This document shows, one piece after another, positions 1 to 5,743 of a stretch of DNA of 5,743 bases. Below the pieces are notes generated by a model. That model did not search any database, was not told the origin of the DNA, and saw only the letters and a list, made by a program, of their open reading frames with translations. The translations under genes were made by a program, and so were the position numbers. The stretch is from Pseudomonadota bacterium (GTDB lineage Bacteria; Pseudomonadota; Alphaproteobacteria; Rhizobiales; Tepidamorphaceae), in the NCBI GenBank assembly GCA_023435545.1, contig JAEYRQ010000538.1:1-5743 (forward strand), read 5' to 3'. Within the stretch, counting starts at the first letter, position 1. The number at the start of each line of letters is the position of its first letter.

Positions 1-704
1 CCCACGAAACTGCTCCAGACGGCGCCGGCGATGCCGTTCATGGCTTCGACGTCGACGATACGGACCCGATCCTGCTTCTCCAGCGCGATCAGGCCGCGAC
101 GCTTGAGTTCGGAGAAGGAGCGGGACACCGTCTCGATCGTCAGGCCGAGATAATCTGCAATCTCCTGCCGCGTCATCGGCAGGCGCACGACCGGACGCTC
201 GTCGGTCGCCCGGCGCTCGCAGGCCAGCTGCAGCAGGAAGCTCGCCACGCGCTCCATCGCTGACTTGCGGCCGAGCAGGACGGCGTGATCGTGCATCGCC
301 TCGAGCTGCGCCAGCATCTGGCGGGCGAGCAGCCGCTGGAAGCCGCAGGACTTTTCGGCGCCGCGCCGGTCGTAGTTGCGGATGCGGGCGGCGGTCAGGG
401 TCTCGGCGGAGGCGTCGCGGTAGGACCCCTGCGCGAAGCCGAAGATGTCGCCCGGGCCGAGCAGTTCGACCACCTGGCGGCGACCATCGGGCAGCAGCTT
501 GTAGAGCATCACCGCCCCATCGACGACCTGGCAGATCGTGTCGGCGGAATCGCCCTCGAAGAAGATGGTGGCGTGCTGGGCGAACTGCCCGACGGTGGAG
601 CCGCGTACCACCGGCTCCAGATTGAGCTCGCGGAACTCGGGGGCCAGGCAGCCGGTCAGGCCGACGGCATCGTTCAGCTGCGACCTTTGCACTGCCGTAT
701 TCAT
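1..704 (-). CDS. fixK: Crp/Fnr-family transcription regulator, FixK type (3' end cut by window edge)
   Basis: Cytoplasmic DNA-binding activator expected at the bottom of the FixL-FixJ oxygen cascade. The frame reads from ATG at 704 to the left edge with no stop, giving 234 residues; known FixK proteins are about 230-240, so only a few residues are probably missing. An N-terminal cyclic-nucleotide-type beta barrel (about residues 35-125, with LLGPGDIFGF at 81-90) is followed by a dimerisation helix and a winged helix-turn-helix. The recognition helix carries E191-T-V-S194-R195, the FNR/FixK signature for TTGAT half sites. Its cysteines are C19, C58, C120 and C162, so the N-terminal cluster of FNR is absent and direct O2 sensing through Fe-S is unlikely. 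GGGAGG lies 5 nt before the ATG. The gene follows a lone receiver gene after a 120-bp gap that holds FixJ-like repeats. Family assignment is firm; the exact name (fixK, or an aadR/nnr-like paralogue) rests on context. Confidence 0.92.
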   Translation of the reverse strand, partial: MNTAVQRSQLNDAVGLTGCLAPEFRELNLEPVVRGSTVGQFAQHATIFFEGDSADTICQVVDGAVMLYKLLPDGRRQVVELLGPGDIFGFAQGSYRDASAETLTAARIRNYDRRGAEKSCGFQRLLARQMLAQLEAMHDHAVLLGRKSAMERVASFLLQLACERRATDERPVVRLPMTRQEIADYLGLTIETVSRSFSELKRRGLIALEKQDRVRIVDVEAMNGIAGAVWSSFV

Positions 705-769
705 TGTGTCCTCCCGGCTCGCTGGCAACTCGTGACTTGCAAGCAAGAGGTATCCGTTTCGGACCGGGC

Positions 770-810
770 GCGTAATTCGTGCGGCTACCTACGGAATTAC
801 ACCTACGTGG
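770..810 (-). promoter_or_regulatory. Repeat cluster upstream of fixK, candidate FixJ binding site
   Basis: The heptamer ACCTACG occurs twice in direct orientation, at 787-793 and 801-807, 14 bp apart start to start. GTAATTC (772-778) and GAATTAC (794-800) form a perfect inverted pair. On the fixK strand the direct repeat reads CGTAGGT. It lies 83-103 bp upstream of the fixK ATG, compatible with an activator position a few tens of bases upstream of a transcription start near 740. FixJ is a LuxR/NarL-type activator of fixK, and its known sites contain TACGTA- or GTAAG-like elements, so binding here is a reasonable inference. A weak -10-like GATACC lies at 749-754. The repeats are seen directly; the protein that binds them is inferred. 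Confidence 0.5.
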
Positions 811-824
811 AGGACCCCGGCCGA

Positions 825-1160
825 CTACAGCAGGCGGCGGATATCCTCGACCTCCACAGGCTTGCGGATCACCTGCAGCCCCGGCAGCCCCTCGAGATGG
901 CGATCGAGCCGGCCCTGCGGCTCGCCGCTGATCACCACGACCCTCGGCGGAGTGGCGAGCGCCTCGAGGAACCGCGCCAGTTCGCCGCCACTCATACCCG
1001 GCAGGGCGAGGTCGACGATGACGGTGTCGCCCCGGCCCGGAAGGACGTCGCGCAGGAACGTCTCGGCATCGGGGTAGGAGCGGACCTCGTGGTCGAATTC
1101 GCGCAGCATCAGAACCAGCGCATCCGCGACGGCCGCATCATCCTCGACGACGTGGAACAC
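825..1160 (-). CDS. Stand-alone receiver-domain response regulator (FixLJ-associated)
   Basis: A CheY-like receiver with no output domain. Numbered from the longer TTG start at 1208 (127 aa), it has the acidic pair D23/D24 (in VVEDD), phospho-acceptor D66 (VIVDLALPG), the switch serine S94 (VVVISGE) and K116 in RKP, so phosphorylation chemistry looks intact. I prefer the GTG at 1160, which gives 111 aa beginning at the first beta strand. GGAG at 1169-1172 sits 8 nt ahead of it, whereas the TTG at 1208 has no Shine-Dalgarno sequence. An FNR/FixK-type box further upstream would also place transcription start inside the longer reading. Its place between fixJ and fixK suggests it takes phosphate from FixL or otherwise tunes FixL/FixJ. 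I recall a similar small receiver gene (bll2758) in the Bradyrhizobium fixLJ-fixK2 cluster. Its partner is not shown by the sequence. Confidence 0.88.
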   Translation of the reverse strand: MFHVVEDDAAVADALVLMLREFDHEVRSYPDAETFLRDVLPGRGDTVIVDLALPGMSGGELARFLEALATPPRVVVISGEPQGRLDRHLEGLPGLQVIRKPVEVEDIRRLL

Positions 1161-1217
1161 CTCTTCGTCTCCGTGCCCATAGGGCGCGAGATATGTGCCG
1201 CCGGACAATCCGGCGCC

Positions 1218-1231
1218 ATGATTCAGATCAA
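1218..1231 (-). promoter_or_regulatory. Candidate FixK/FNR box upstream of the lone receiver gene
   Basis: On the minus strand the site reads TTGAT-CTGA-ATCAT, nine of ten specified positions of the FNR/FixK consensus TTGAT-N4-ATCAA. It lies in the short non-coding gap between the fixJ stop (1248) and the receiver gene. If it works as a class II site centred at -41.5, transcription would begin near 1183. The -10 region would then fall on CATATC (1190-1195), an AT-rich patch in GC-rich DNA, giving a leader of about 23 nt before the GTG at 1160. The match and spacing are visible; activation by the neighbouring FixK is inferred. Confidence 0.55.
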
Positions 1232-1247
1232 CCGGGAAAAGGTGGGG

Positions 1248-1850
1248 TCAGTCGCTGGACAGCACGATCCGCACCAGATCGGCGGTATTACGGGCGCCCA
1301 GCTTCTCCATGATGCGTGCCCGGTGCACCTCAATGGTGCGCGGGCTGATGCCGAGCCGGCGGCCGGCCTCCTTGTTGGTCGCGCCCGAGGTGATCTCGCG
1401 CAGCACGTCCATCTCGCGGAAGGTCAGCCTCTCGGCTCCGGCAAAACCGGTTCGCTGGGCGCTGGCGACCGGCCGATGATCCTCCGCCGCGATCGCCTCG
1501 GCAACGCGCTGCACGACCGTGTCGGCATCGAAGGGCTTCTCGATGAAGTCGAACGCCCCATCCTTGATCGCCCGCACCGCCATCGGAATGTCGCCCTGGC
1601 CGCTGATGACGAAGACCGGCGCCCGAAAATCGTCGGCACCCAGTTCGCGCAGGACATCCAGCCCCGACTTCCCGGGCATGTGCACGTCGAGAAGCACGCA
1701 GTCGGGCAGCGAGTCCCGCACCCCGCCGAGGAAGTCCGCGGCGTTGGAGAAGACGCAGACCGAATAGCCCTCGAGCGTGAAGACGACGGAGAGCGCGTCG
1801 CGGACGGCCGGATCGTCGTCGACGATGTGGATTGTCTTCTGCGACGTCAT
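1248..1850 (-). CDS. fixJ: Two-component response regulator FixJ (receiver plus LuxR-type HTH)
   Basis: A 200-residue transcription activator, phosphorylated by FixL at low oxygen and then binding the fixK promoter. The receiver (about 1-120) has the acidic triad D11-D12-D13, phospho-acceptor D55 in LLDVHMPG, S83 in VISGQGD and K105 in EKPF. After a linker, the LuxR/NarL-type output domain (about 140-200) shows LTFREMDVL, TNKEAGRRLGIS and the recognition helix RTIEVHRARIMEKLGARN. The start is the ATG at 1850: its frame can be extended to 1940, but that would overlap fixL by 80 bp and add 30 residues not seen in the family. GAGG at 1859-1862 lies 8 nt before this ATG and overlaps the fixL TGA, so translation of the pair is probably coupled. 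Length and domain order match known FixJ proteins (about 205 aa). Confidence 0.95.
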   Translation of the reverse strand: MTSQKTIHIVDDDPAVRDALSVVFTLEGYSVCVFSNAADFLGGVRDSLPDCVLLDVHMPGKSGLDVLRELGADDFRAPVFVISGQGDIPMAVRAIKDGAFDFIEKPFDADTVVQRVAEAIAAEDHRPVASAQRTGFAGAERLTFREMDVLREITSGATNKEAGRRLGISPRTIEVHRARIMEKLGARNTADLVRIVLSSD

Positions 1851-1860
1851 CCCGGCGGCC

Positions 1861-3024
1861 TCAATCGTCGTCGCTCCGCGCCGGAGCCGCGGCCGGATCA
1901 GCCTTCGGCAGATGCAGGGTGAAGCAGGCTCCGCGGCCATCGCCGCCCGGCTCGACCGTCAGGTCGCCGCCGTGGCTCTGCGCGATGGTCTTCGATATGG
2001 CCAGCCCCAAACCCATTCCCCTCTTGCCGCTGCTCGCAAACGCCTTGAAAAGGTCAGGTAGCACCTCGTGCCGGATACCGGGGCCGGAATCAAGCACACA
2101 AACGGTGTGCATCGTCGCTCCAGGCTCCAGCCGCACAACCAATTCCTTGACTTCGCAGTCCTTCATCGCGTCGATCGCGTTGCGGATCAGATTTACCATC
2201 ACCTGCTGGATCTGCACCGGATCGACCTCGGCATAGAGGGCCTGCGGGGGGATTTCACGGCTGATCCGCACCTCGCGTGCCCGGCTTCCGATCACGGTGA
2301 AGTCGATCGACTCGTCGATCAGCCGACCGAGATCCACCACCTGGCGTATGGCGTCCCGCTTCTCGACGAAGCGGCGCATGCGGTGGATGATCTTGCCGGC
2401 CCGGTCCGCCTCGACCAACGCCTTGTCGAGGATGTTCGAGATCTCCGGTGGCAGCGCATCGGCGCCCGTCCGCTTGGCGACAGCACGGGCCACGGCCTGC
2501 AGGTAGAGCATCACGGCGGTGAGCGGCTGGTTGAGCTCGTGTGCCAGGGCCGCGCCCATCTCGTCCATGGCGTTGATCCGGGCCATCCGGACGAGCTGCG
2601 CCTGCAGGGCGTCGGCGCGCTCCGTCGCCGCGACCTCGAACCGCAGGTCGCGCAGGATTCCGATGAACTGGCGCCCGTCCGGCGTCTCCGCCTCACCGAC
2701 CGCGAGCTGGATCGGGATAACGGTGCCGTCCTTGTGCTGGGCATGCACCTCGCGGCCAATGCCGATGATCTTCGGAACACGGGTCGAGAGGTAATTGTGG
2801 AGGTAACCGTCGTGCTCGCGGGCATAGGCGGGCGGCATGATCTTCTTGACATTGCGGCCGAAGACCTCGGCCGCGGTCCAGCCGAACATCCGCTCGCACG
2901 CCTTGTTGTACATCAGCACGCGGCCTCGCTCATCGATGACGATGATGCCGAAGACGGCCGTGTCGAGGACGCTGGCGAGGCGGGCTTCGGAAACGGTCGG
3001 AGGCAGGTCGGCGCGGTCTGGCAA
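1861..3024 (-). CDS. fixL: Oxygen sensor histidine kinase FixL, soluble, single heme-PAS form
   Basis: A 387-residue cytoplasmic kinase that autophosphorylates when O2 leaves its heme and passes phosphate to FixJ. One PAS domain (about 12-127) has the heme-FixL hallmarks: H71 in EHDGYL matches the proximal heme ligand (H200 of B. japonicum FixL), and R91 in IIGIGREV matches the ligand-gating arginine (R220), with the same 20-residue spacing. The kinase core follows: H162 in LAHELNQPL is the phospho-acceptor, the N box is NLIRNAIDAM (278-287), the G1 box is DSGPGI (from D312), and GMGLGLAIS (336-344) is the G2 box. No membrane segment is present, and the second PAS or N-terminal module of longer FixL proteins (about 505 aa) is missing. 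The start is TTG at 3024: an in-frame stop lies 18 nt upstream, and the next in-frame GTG is inside the PAS fold. The ribosome site is weak (GGGG 12 nt away), which suggests coupling to the gene upstream. Confidence 0.94.
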   Translation of the reverse strand: MPDRADLPPTVSEARLASVLDTAVFGIIVIDERGRVLMYNKACERMFGWTAAEVFGRNVKKIMPPAYAREHDGYLHNYLSTRVPKIIGIGREVHAQHKDGTVIPIQLAVGEAETPDGRQFIGILRDLRFEVAATERADALQAQLVRMARINAMDEMGAALAHELNQPLTAVMLYLQAVARAVAKRTGADALPPEISNILDKALVEADRAGKIIHRMRRFVEKRDAIRQVVDLGRLIDESIDFTVIGSRAREVRISREIPPQALYAEVDPVQIQQVMVNLIRNAIDAMKDCEVKELVVRLEPGATMHTVCVLDSGPGIRHEVLPDLFKAFASSGKRGMGLGLAISKTIAQSHGGDLTVEPGGDGRGACFTLHLPKADPAAAPARSDDD

Positions 3025-3042
3025 GGCTCGATCGGTCCCCGT

Positions 3043-4233
3043 TCAACGTGTGCGTTCGAGCCATTCGGCAAGCCGGCCCGCAGCCTCGGTGAGCGTCGGC
3101 TCGCCAGCGGCGAAGCAGGCGCGCATGAAGCCGGCGCCGGCAGAGCCGAACGCCGTTCCGGGCGCCAGCCCCACATTCGCCTCGTCGACGAGCCTGAGGC
3201 CCAGCCGGGCCACGTCGGGCGCGCCATCGATCGCAAAGAACAGGTAGAAGGCGCCGGCCGGCGGGGCAAAGCGGACGCGGCCGGTGGCGGCCAGCGTGTC
3301 GCACAGGATGGCGCGGCCGCGTCGCGCCCTCTCCACCTGGTACTCTACGAAGTCCTCTCCCTCCTCCAGCGCGGTCACGGCCGCGCGCTGCATGAAGGCG
3401 GCGACTCCGGAGGTCGAATACTGGACGAGGTTCTCGACCACCTGGCCCAGCACCGGCGGCGCCTCCAGCCAGCCGATGCGCCAGCCGGTCATCGCCCAGT
3501 TCTTCGAGAAGGTGTTGACGTAGAGGATCGCGTCCTCGGGATCGGCAACGTCATGGAAGGAGGGCGCCCGGTCTCCCTCGAAGCAGAACCTGCCATAGAC
3601 CTCGTCGGCGATGATCCATAGGCCTTTGCTGCGGGCGAAAGCGAGGATGGCGGTGAGTTCCTCCCGGCTCGCCGTCCAGCCCGACGGGTTCGACGGGGAA
3701 TTGAGGAAGATCGCTCTGGTCTTCGGGCCGCATATCTCGAACAGCCGATCGAGGTCGAGCCGCCAGCCGTCCGGCGAGAAGCTCATCGGCAGGTCGATCG
3801 CCTGCGCCCCGCCGACGCCGAGCGCGGCCGACGAATTGGGCCATCCCGGCGAGGGAACGATCACCTCATCGCCGCCGCCCGCGACCATGCGCACGGCGGT
3901 CTGGATCGCCTGCATGCCCGAACCGGTAACGAAGAAACGGTCGGACGCGAAGGGGCGGCCATAGACGCGGGCGTGATAGTCGGCGAGCGCCTGCCTGAGC
4001 TCGGGGATACCACGCTGCCAGGTATAGAAGGTCTCACCCGCCTCCAGCGCGCGCGCCGCGGCGGCGGAGATGAAGTCCGGTGTCGGCAAGTCGCCTTCGC
4101 CCGCCCAGAGCGGAATGAGCCCCGGCCGTCCACGGCCGTAGTTCATCACCTCGACGATGCCGCTCTCCGGAGCACCACGCGCCTCGGGCCGTACCATCTC
4201 GAGCAGCGGGTGGACAAAATTGGGGATGTTCAT
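3043..4233 (-). CDS. Pyridoxal-phosphate-dependent aminotransferase, class I/II (fold type I)
   Basis: A 396-residue cytosolic enzyme expected to transfer an amino group between an amino acid and a 2-oxoacid; the substrate cannot be read from sequence. Family landmarks in order: LWAGEGDLPTPDFI near the N-terminus, N182 in SPSNPSG, D210 and Y213 in IIADEVYG (cofactor ring and phosphate contacts), K244 in TFSKNWAMTGWRIGW (Schiff-base lysine) and R371 in FMRACFA (substrate carboxylate). Length is typical. I start at ATG 4233, which gives the usual N-terminus. GTG 4311 or ATG 4299 would add a low-complexity Ala/Pro-rich stretch, but no good Shine-Dalgarno sequence marks 4233, so the start is uncertain. 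Its stop is 18 nt from fixL and in the same frame, so the two are probably co-transcribed. Annotation pipelines often call such proteins aspartate aminotransferase; that specificity is not established here. Confidence 0.93.
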   Translation of the reverse strand: MNIPNFVHPLLEMVRPEARGAPESGIVEVMNYGRGRPGLIPLWAGEGDLPTPDFISAAAARALEAGETFYTWQRGIPELRQALADYHARVYGRPFASDRFFVTGSGMQAIQTAVRMVAGGGDEVIVPSPGWPNSSAALGVGGAQAIDLPMSFSPDGWRLDLDRLFEICGPKTRAIFLNSPSNPSGWTASREELTAILAFARSKGLWIIADEVYGRFCFEGDRAPSFHDVADPEDAILYVNTFSKNWAMTGWRIGWLEAPPVLGQVVENLVQYSTSGVAAFMQRAAVTALEEGEDFVEYQVERARRGRAILCDTLAATGRVRFAPPAGAFYLFFAIDGAPDVARLGLRLVDEANVGLAPGTAFGSAGAGFMRACFAAGEPTLTEAAGRLAEWLERTR

Positions 4234-4297
4234 CGGCGGAGCCCGGACAGGAGCGGCCGCAGGGGGGGCGATCAAAGACCCGGCCCCGACAGCCAAC

Positions 4298-4320
4298 ATA
4301 AGTCTTATCACATATAGACT
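4298..4320 (-). promoter_or_regulatory. AT-rich promoter-like patch with an 11-bp palindrome, upstream of the aminotransferase-fixLJ genes
   Basis: This is the most AT-rich short stretch in the 143-bp gap between the mscL stop and the aminotransferase start. On the minus strand it reads TCTATATGTGATAAGAC followed by TTATG, with -10-like hexamers TATATG and GATAAG. ATAAG (4298-4302) and CTTAT (4304-4308) form a perfect inverted repeat around one base, which could be an operator next to the start point. No convincing -35 was found. The remaining part of the gap (4321-4376) is GC-rich and shows nothing clear. Promoter function is inferred from base composition and position only. Confidence 0.35.
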
Positions 4321-4376
4321 CGGCGGCGAACACTGCGGCCCGTACAGCCGGGACGTTCGGTCGCGGGCGGTCCAGA

Positions 4377-4811
4377 CTATGGCTGCTTCCTCGCGAGCAG
4401 GTCACGGATCTCCTCGAGCAGCACCTCCTGGCGTGGCGGCTCGGCGGTGCCCTCCTCCTTCTTCTCCTCGAACTGCGCCTTCATGCGGTTGATCACCTTG
4501 ATGACCAGAAACAGCGCCCAGGCGACGATGAGGAAGCTGATCAGCGAATTGATGAACAGGCCCCAGTTGATGGTGACGGCACCGGCGTCCTGCGCGGCGG
4601 CCGGGCTGGCATAGGGGCCGTCGCCCTTCAGCACCGTCATGATCGATGAGAAGTCGACGCCTCCGAGGGCCAGACCGATCGGCGGCATGATGATGTCGTT
4701 GACCAGCGAACTGACGATCGTGCCGAACGCGCCGCCGATGATGATGCCGACCGCCATATCGACGACGTTTCCCTTGACCGCGAATTCGCGAAACTCACTG
4801 AGCATGGACAT
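4377..4811 (-). CDS. mscL: Large-conductance mechanosensitive channel MscL
   Basis: A 144-residue inner-membrane channel that opens under membrane tension and releases solutes during hypo-osmotic shock; homologues are homopentamers. The amphipathic N-terminus [20 protein letters not shown] leads into TM1 (about 17-45, with GIIIGGAFG, the tight-packing gate segment, and NDIIMPPIG). A periplasmic loop (about 50-82) is followed by TM2 (about 83-107, [16 protein letters not shown]). The cytoplasmic tail ends in the conserved helix [14 protein letters not shown]. The start is ATG 4811, with GGAGGGG at 4820-4826 and 8 nt spacing; a second ATG two codons on (4805) is possible. The frame is open to 4931, but that extension covers the hairpin and ribosome site and is unlike MscL. 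It stands alone: 128 bp from the upstream gene and 143 bp from the downstream one. Confidence 0.97.
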   Translation of the reverse strand: MSMLSEFREFAVKGNVVDMAVGIIIGGAFGTIVSSLVNDIIMPPIGLALGGVDFSSIMTVLKGDGPYASPAAAQDAGAVTINWGLFINSLISFLIVAWALFLVIKVINRMKAQFEEKKEEGTAEPPRQEVLLEEIRDLLARKQP

Positions 4812-4828
4812 CGACGATTCCCCTCCAG

Positions 4829-4870
4829 CCGTCCGCCCGGCGGCGCGCCGGAGGTCGCCCAGGCGGACGG
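4829..4870 (-). promoter_or_regulatory. GC-rich stem-loop in the mscL leader, next to its ribosome binding site
   Basis: CCGTCCGCC (4829-4837) and GGCGGACGG (4862-4870) are perfect 9-bp inverted arms around 24 nt, and the loop contains the self-complementary decamer CGGCGCGCCG (4841-4850). The structure ends 2 nt before the mscL Shine-Dalgarno at 4820-4826. There is no T-run on either side, so an intrinsic terminator for the upstream gene is not supported. It may influence mscL translation or act as a factor-dependent end or attenuator; function is inferred. Confidence 0.35.
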
Positions 4871-4939
4871 ACAGGGCCATGACAGGCGGCGCGCGCCCGC
4901 AGGCTAGCCGATTTGGCTGTGCTGTCGCCACCGGCAGCG

Positions 4940-5743
4940 TCAGGCGAACATCAGGTCCCGCACCATGTGGTCGATGCTGCCCAGCGCCGAAAGCGCGCGC
5001 TTCAACTCCTCGACACGGGTCCGGGAGAGCCGGCCCGGATCGACCCGGTTGCTCGGCGGCTGACCGCTGTCGATGTCGGCGATCTGCTGATCGAGCATGA
5101 GCTGGAGCAGCAGCGACTGGGTGTCGACCAGCCGCTCAAGGTCGGGTTCCGATCCTATGCCGAGGCTGACGAGGCCCTGGAGGCGGGCCCTTGTCGAGCG
5201 TTCGAGCACGTGATGACGGATGGACAGCAGCCTCGCATTGGCGACGATGGCGAAGAGGCCGCCCTTCTTCAGGTCGACCCTGCCGTTCTCCGTCTTCAGC
5301 CCTCCGAAGAAGGACAGCGGCGGCTGGAAGCCGCCCGCGGCTTCTGCCAGCAGCTTGGCGAAGTCCGCCGAGGCGCGGCCCTGCTCGTAGGCGTAGGTCC
5401 AGATCTCCCGCGCCATGCGGGCGTTGCCATAGACCGCCCTGAGGTCGAAGAAGATGTCGACGTTGAGCAGGTCCTGCGGCCGGGAGCGCCTGACCCATTC
5501 GGCGATGCGCCGACGCCACTCGCTGCTCGAGGCGCGCCATTCCGAGTTGCGGGCCATCACCCCGCCCTTGCAGTAGGGAACGCCCGCGGCGTGCAGGATG
5601 TCGGCGACGTGACCGCCGAACGCGGCAAACCAGTCGTCAACCGCTGCCGCGTCCGCCTCGTCCGGGTCTGCGTAAACGACCGCATTGTCCTGGTCTGCCG
5701 CCAGCAGGCTCTCGCCGCGCCCTCCCGATCCCAGCACCAGCAG
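4940..5743 (-). CDS. DUF294-family putative nucleotidyltransferase, C-terminal part (5' end beyond window)
   Basis: 267 residues are visible up to the TGA at 4940; the frame is open through the right edge, and the first in-frame GTG (5737) lies inside the domain core, so the true start is outside. It opens with a nucleotidyltransferase signature, [18 protein letters not shown], in which GS-GR-E and the DxD pair are the expected nucleotide and metal-binding residues. [15 protein letters not shown] and NVDIFFDLR follow, as in the DUF294 (PF03445) GlnD-like fold. The second half has PPLSFFGG, a GRVDLKKGG segment and a long helical tail, matching the DUF294 C-terminal putative substrate-binding domain (PF10335). 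In full-length homologues these domains usually follow a cyclic-nucleotide-binding domain and a CBS pair, so the missing part is probably those. The substrate is unknown; a role in signalling by nucleotidyl transfer is family inference. Confidence 0.88.
   Translation of the reverse strand: MLVLGSGGRGESLLAADQDNAVVYADPDEADAAAVDDWFAAFGGHVADILHAAGVPYCKGGVMARNSEWRASSSEWRRRIAEWVRRSRPQDLLNVDIFFDLRAVYGNARMAREIWTYAYEQGRASADFAKLLAEAAGGFQPPLSFFGGLKTENGRVDLKKGGLFAIVANARLLSIRHHVLERSTRARLQGLVSLGIGSEPDLERLVDTQSLLLQLMLDQQIADIDSGQPPSNRVDPGRLSRTRVEELKRALSALGSIDHMVRDLMFA

Noticed and set aside
736..747. CTTGCAAG palindrome with an adjoining CAAG upstream of fixK
   Set aside because: It is short and isolated, and matches no regulator motif I can name. 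It lies close to the presumed transcription start and gives no clear signal beyond chance.
285..1922. A 545-codon plus-strand open frame
   Set aside because: It runs antisense across fixK, the receiver gene, their gaps and fixJ, and its protein is rich in Arg, Asp, His and Gly with no recognisable domain. Long antisense frames are common in GC-rich DNA with biased codon use.
1851..1940. A 30-residue N-terminal extension of FixJ
   Set aside because: It overlaps the end of fixL, looks like arginine-rich out-of-frame translation, and the ATG at 1850 has a good ribosome site and a normal FixJ N-terminus.
2068..3621. A 517-codon plus-strand open frame
   Set aside because: It is antisense to fixL and the aminotransferase, both of which have intact family motifs in their own frame. 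It shows no domain of its own and is the same GC-bias effect.
4262..4275. ATCAA half site upstream of the aminotransferase, considered as a FixK box
   Set aside because: The partner half is a run of G residues, with no resemblance to TTGAT. Only one arm matches.
4234..4311. A 26-residue N-terminal extension of the aminotransferase resembling a signal peptide
   Set aside because: The family is cytosolic and begins near 4233. The stretch overlaps the AT-rich promoter-like patch, and its hydrophobicity comes from Ala/Pro-rich GC codons.
4320..4376. Terminator after mscL (CCCG-GCTGTA-CGGG)
   Set aside because: A 4-bp stem with no U-tract is expected by chance in this composition.
4490..4515. 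TTGAT-CACC-TTGAT within mscL, considered as a FixK box
   Set aside because: The halves are in direct rather than inverted orientation and lie inside coding sequence.
4906..4918. AGCC-GATTT-GGCT hairpin after the DUF294 gene, considered as a terminator
   Set aside because: The stem is only 4 bp and no T-run follows on the minus strand.
4812..4931. A 40-residue N-terminal extension of MscL
   Set aside because: MscL starts at the short amphipathic segment MLSEFREF. The extension covers the hairpin and the Shine-Dalgarno at 4820-4826.

Overview
The window is GC-rich and every supported gene lies on the minus strand, so transcription reads from high to low coordinates. The content and order point to an alphaproteobacterium of the Hyphomicrobiales (Rhizobiales). 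A heme-PAS oxygen sensor kinase (fixL), its response regulator (fixJ), a lone receiver-domain protein and a Crp/Fnr-type regulator (fixK) follow one another. From memory, this order resembles the Bradyrhizobium japonicum fixLJ-bll2758-fixK2 cluster. The genus cannot be fixed from the sequence, and no nitrogen fixation or cytochrome oxidase genes are visible.

Layout from right to left in the direction of transcription: (1) 5743-4940, the C-terminal part of a DUF294-type putative nucleotidyltransferase, cut by the window edge; (2) 4811-4377, mscL, the large-conductance mechanosensitive channel, with a GC-rich hairpin just ahead of its ribosome binding site; (3) 4233-3043, a fold-type I PLP aminotransferase preceded by an AT-rich, promoter-like patch; (4) 3024-1861, fixL, starting at TTG 18 nt after the aminotransferase stop; (5) 1850-1248, fixJ, 10 nt after fixL; (6) 1160-825 (possibly from 1208), a stand-alone receiver domain; (7) 704 to the left edge, fixK, nearly complete.

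The last four genes read as an oxygen-response cascade. FixL senses O2 through heme and phosphorylates FixJ when O2 is low. FixJ then activates fixK, and FixK activates a microaerobic regulon. The non-coding DNA supports this wiring. A repeat cluster with two direct ACCTACG copies and a GTAATTC/GAATTAC inverted pair sits 83 to 103 bp upstream of fixK, where a FixJ site would be expected. A 9/10 match to the FNR/FixK box TTGAT-N4-ATCAA sits between fixJ and the lone receiver gene. That second site suggests FixK drives the receiver directly and so forms a feedback branch on FixL/FixJ, comparable in logic to FixK-controlled fixT in Sinorhizobium meliloti although the protein is unrelated.

No rRNA, tRNA, CRISPR array, insertion sequence or phage gene was seen. 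No gene-free stretch exceeds about 150 bp.
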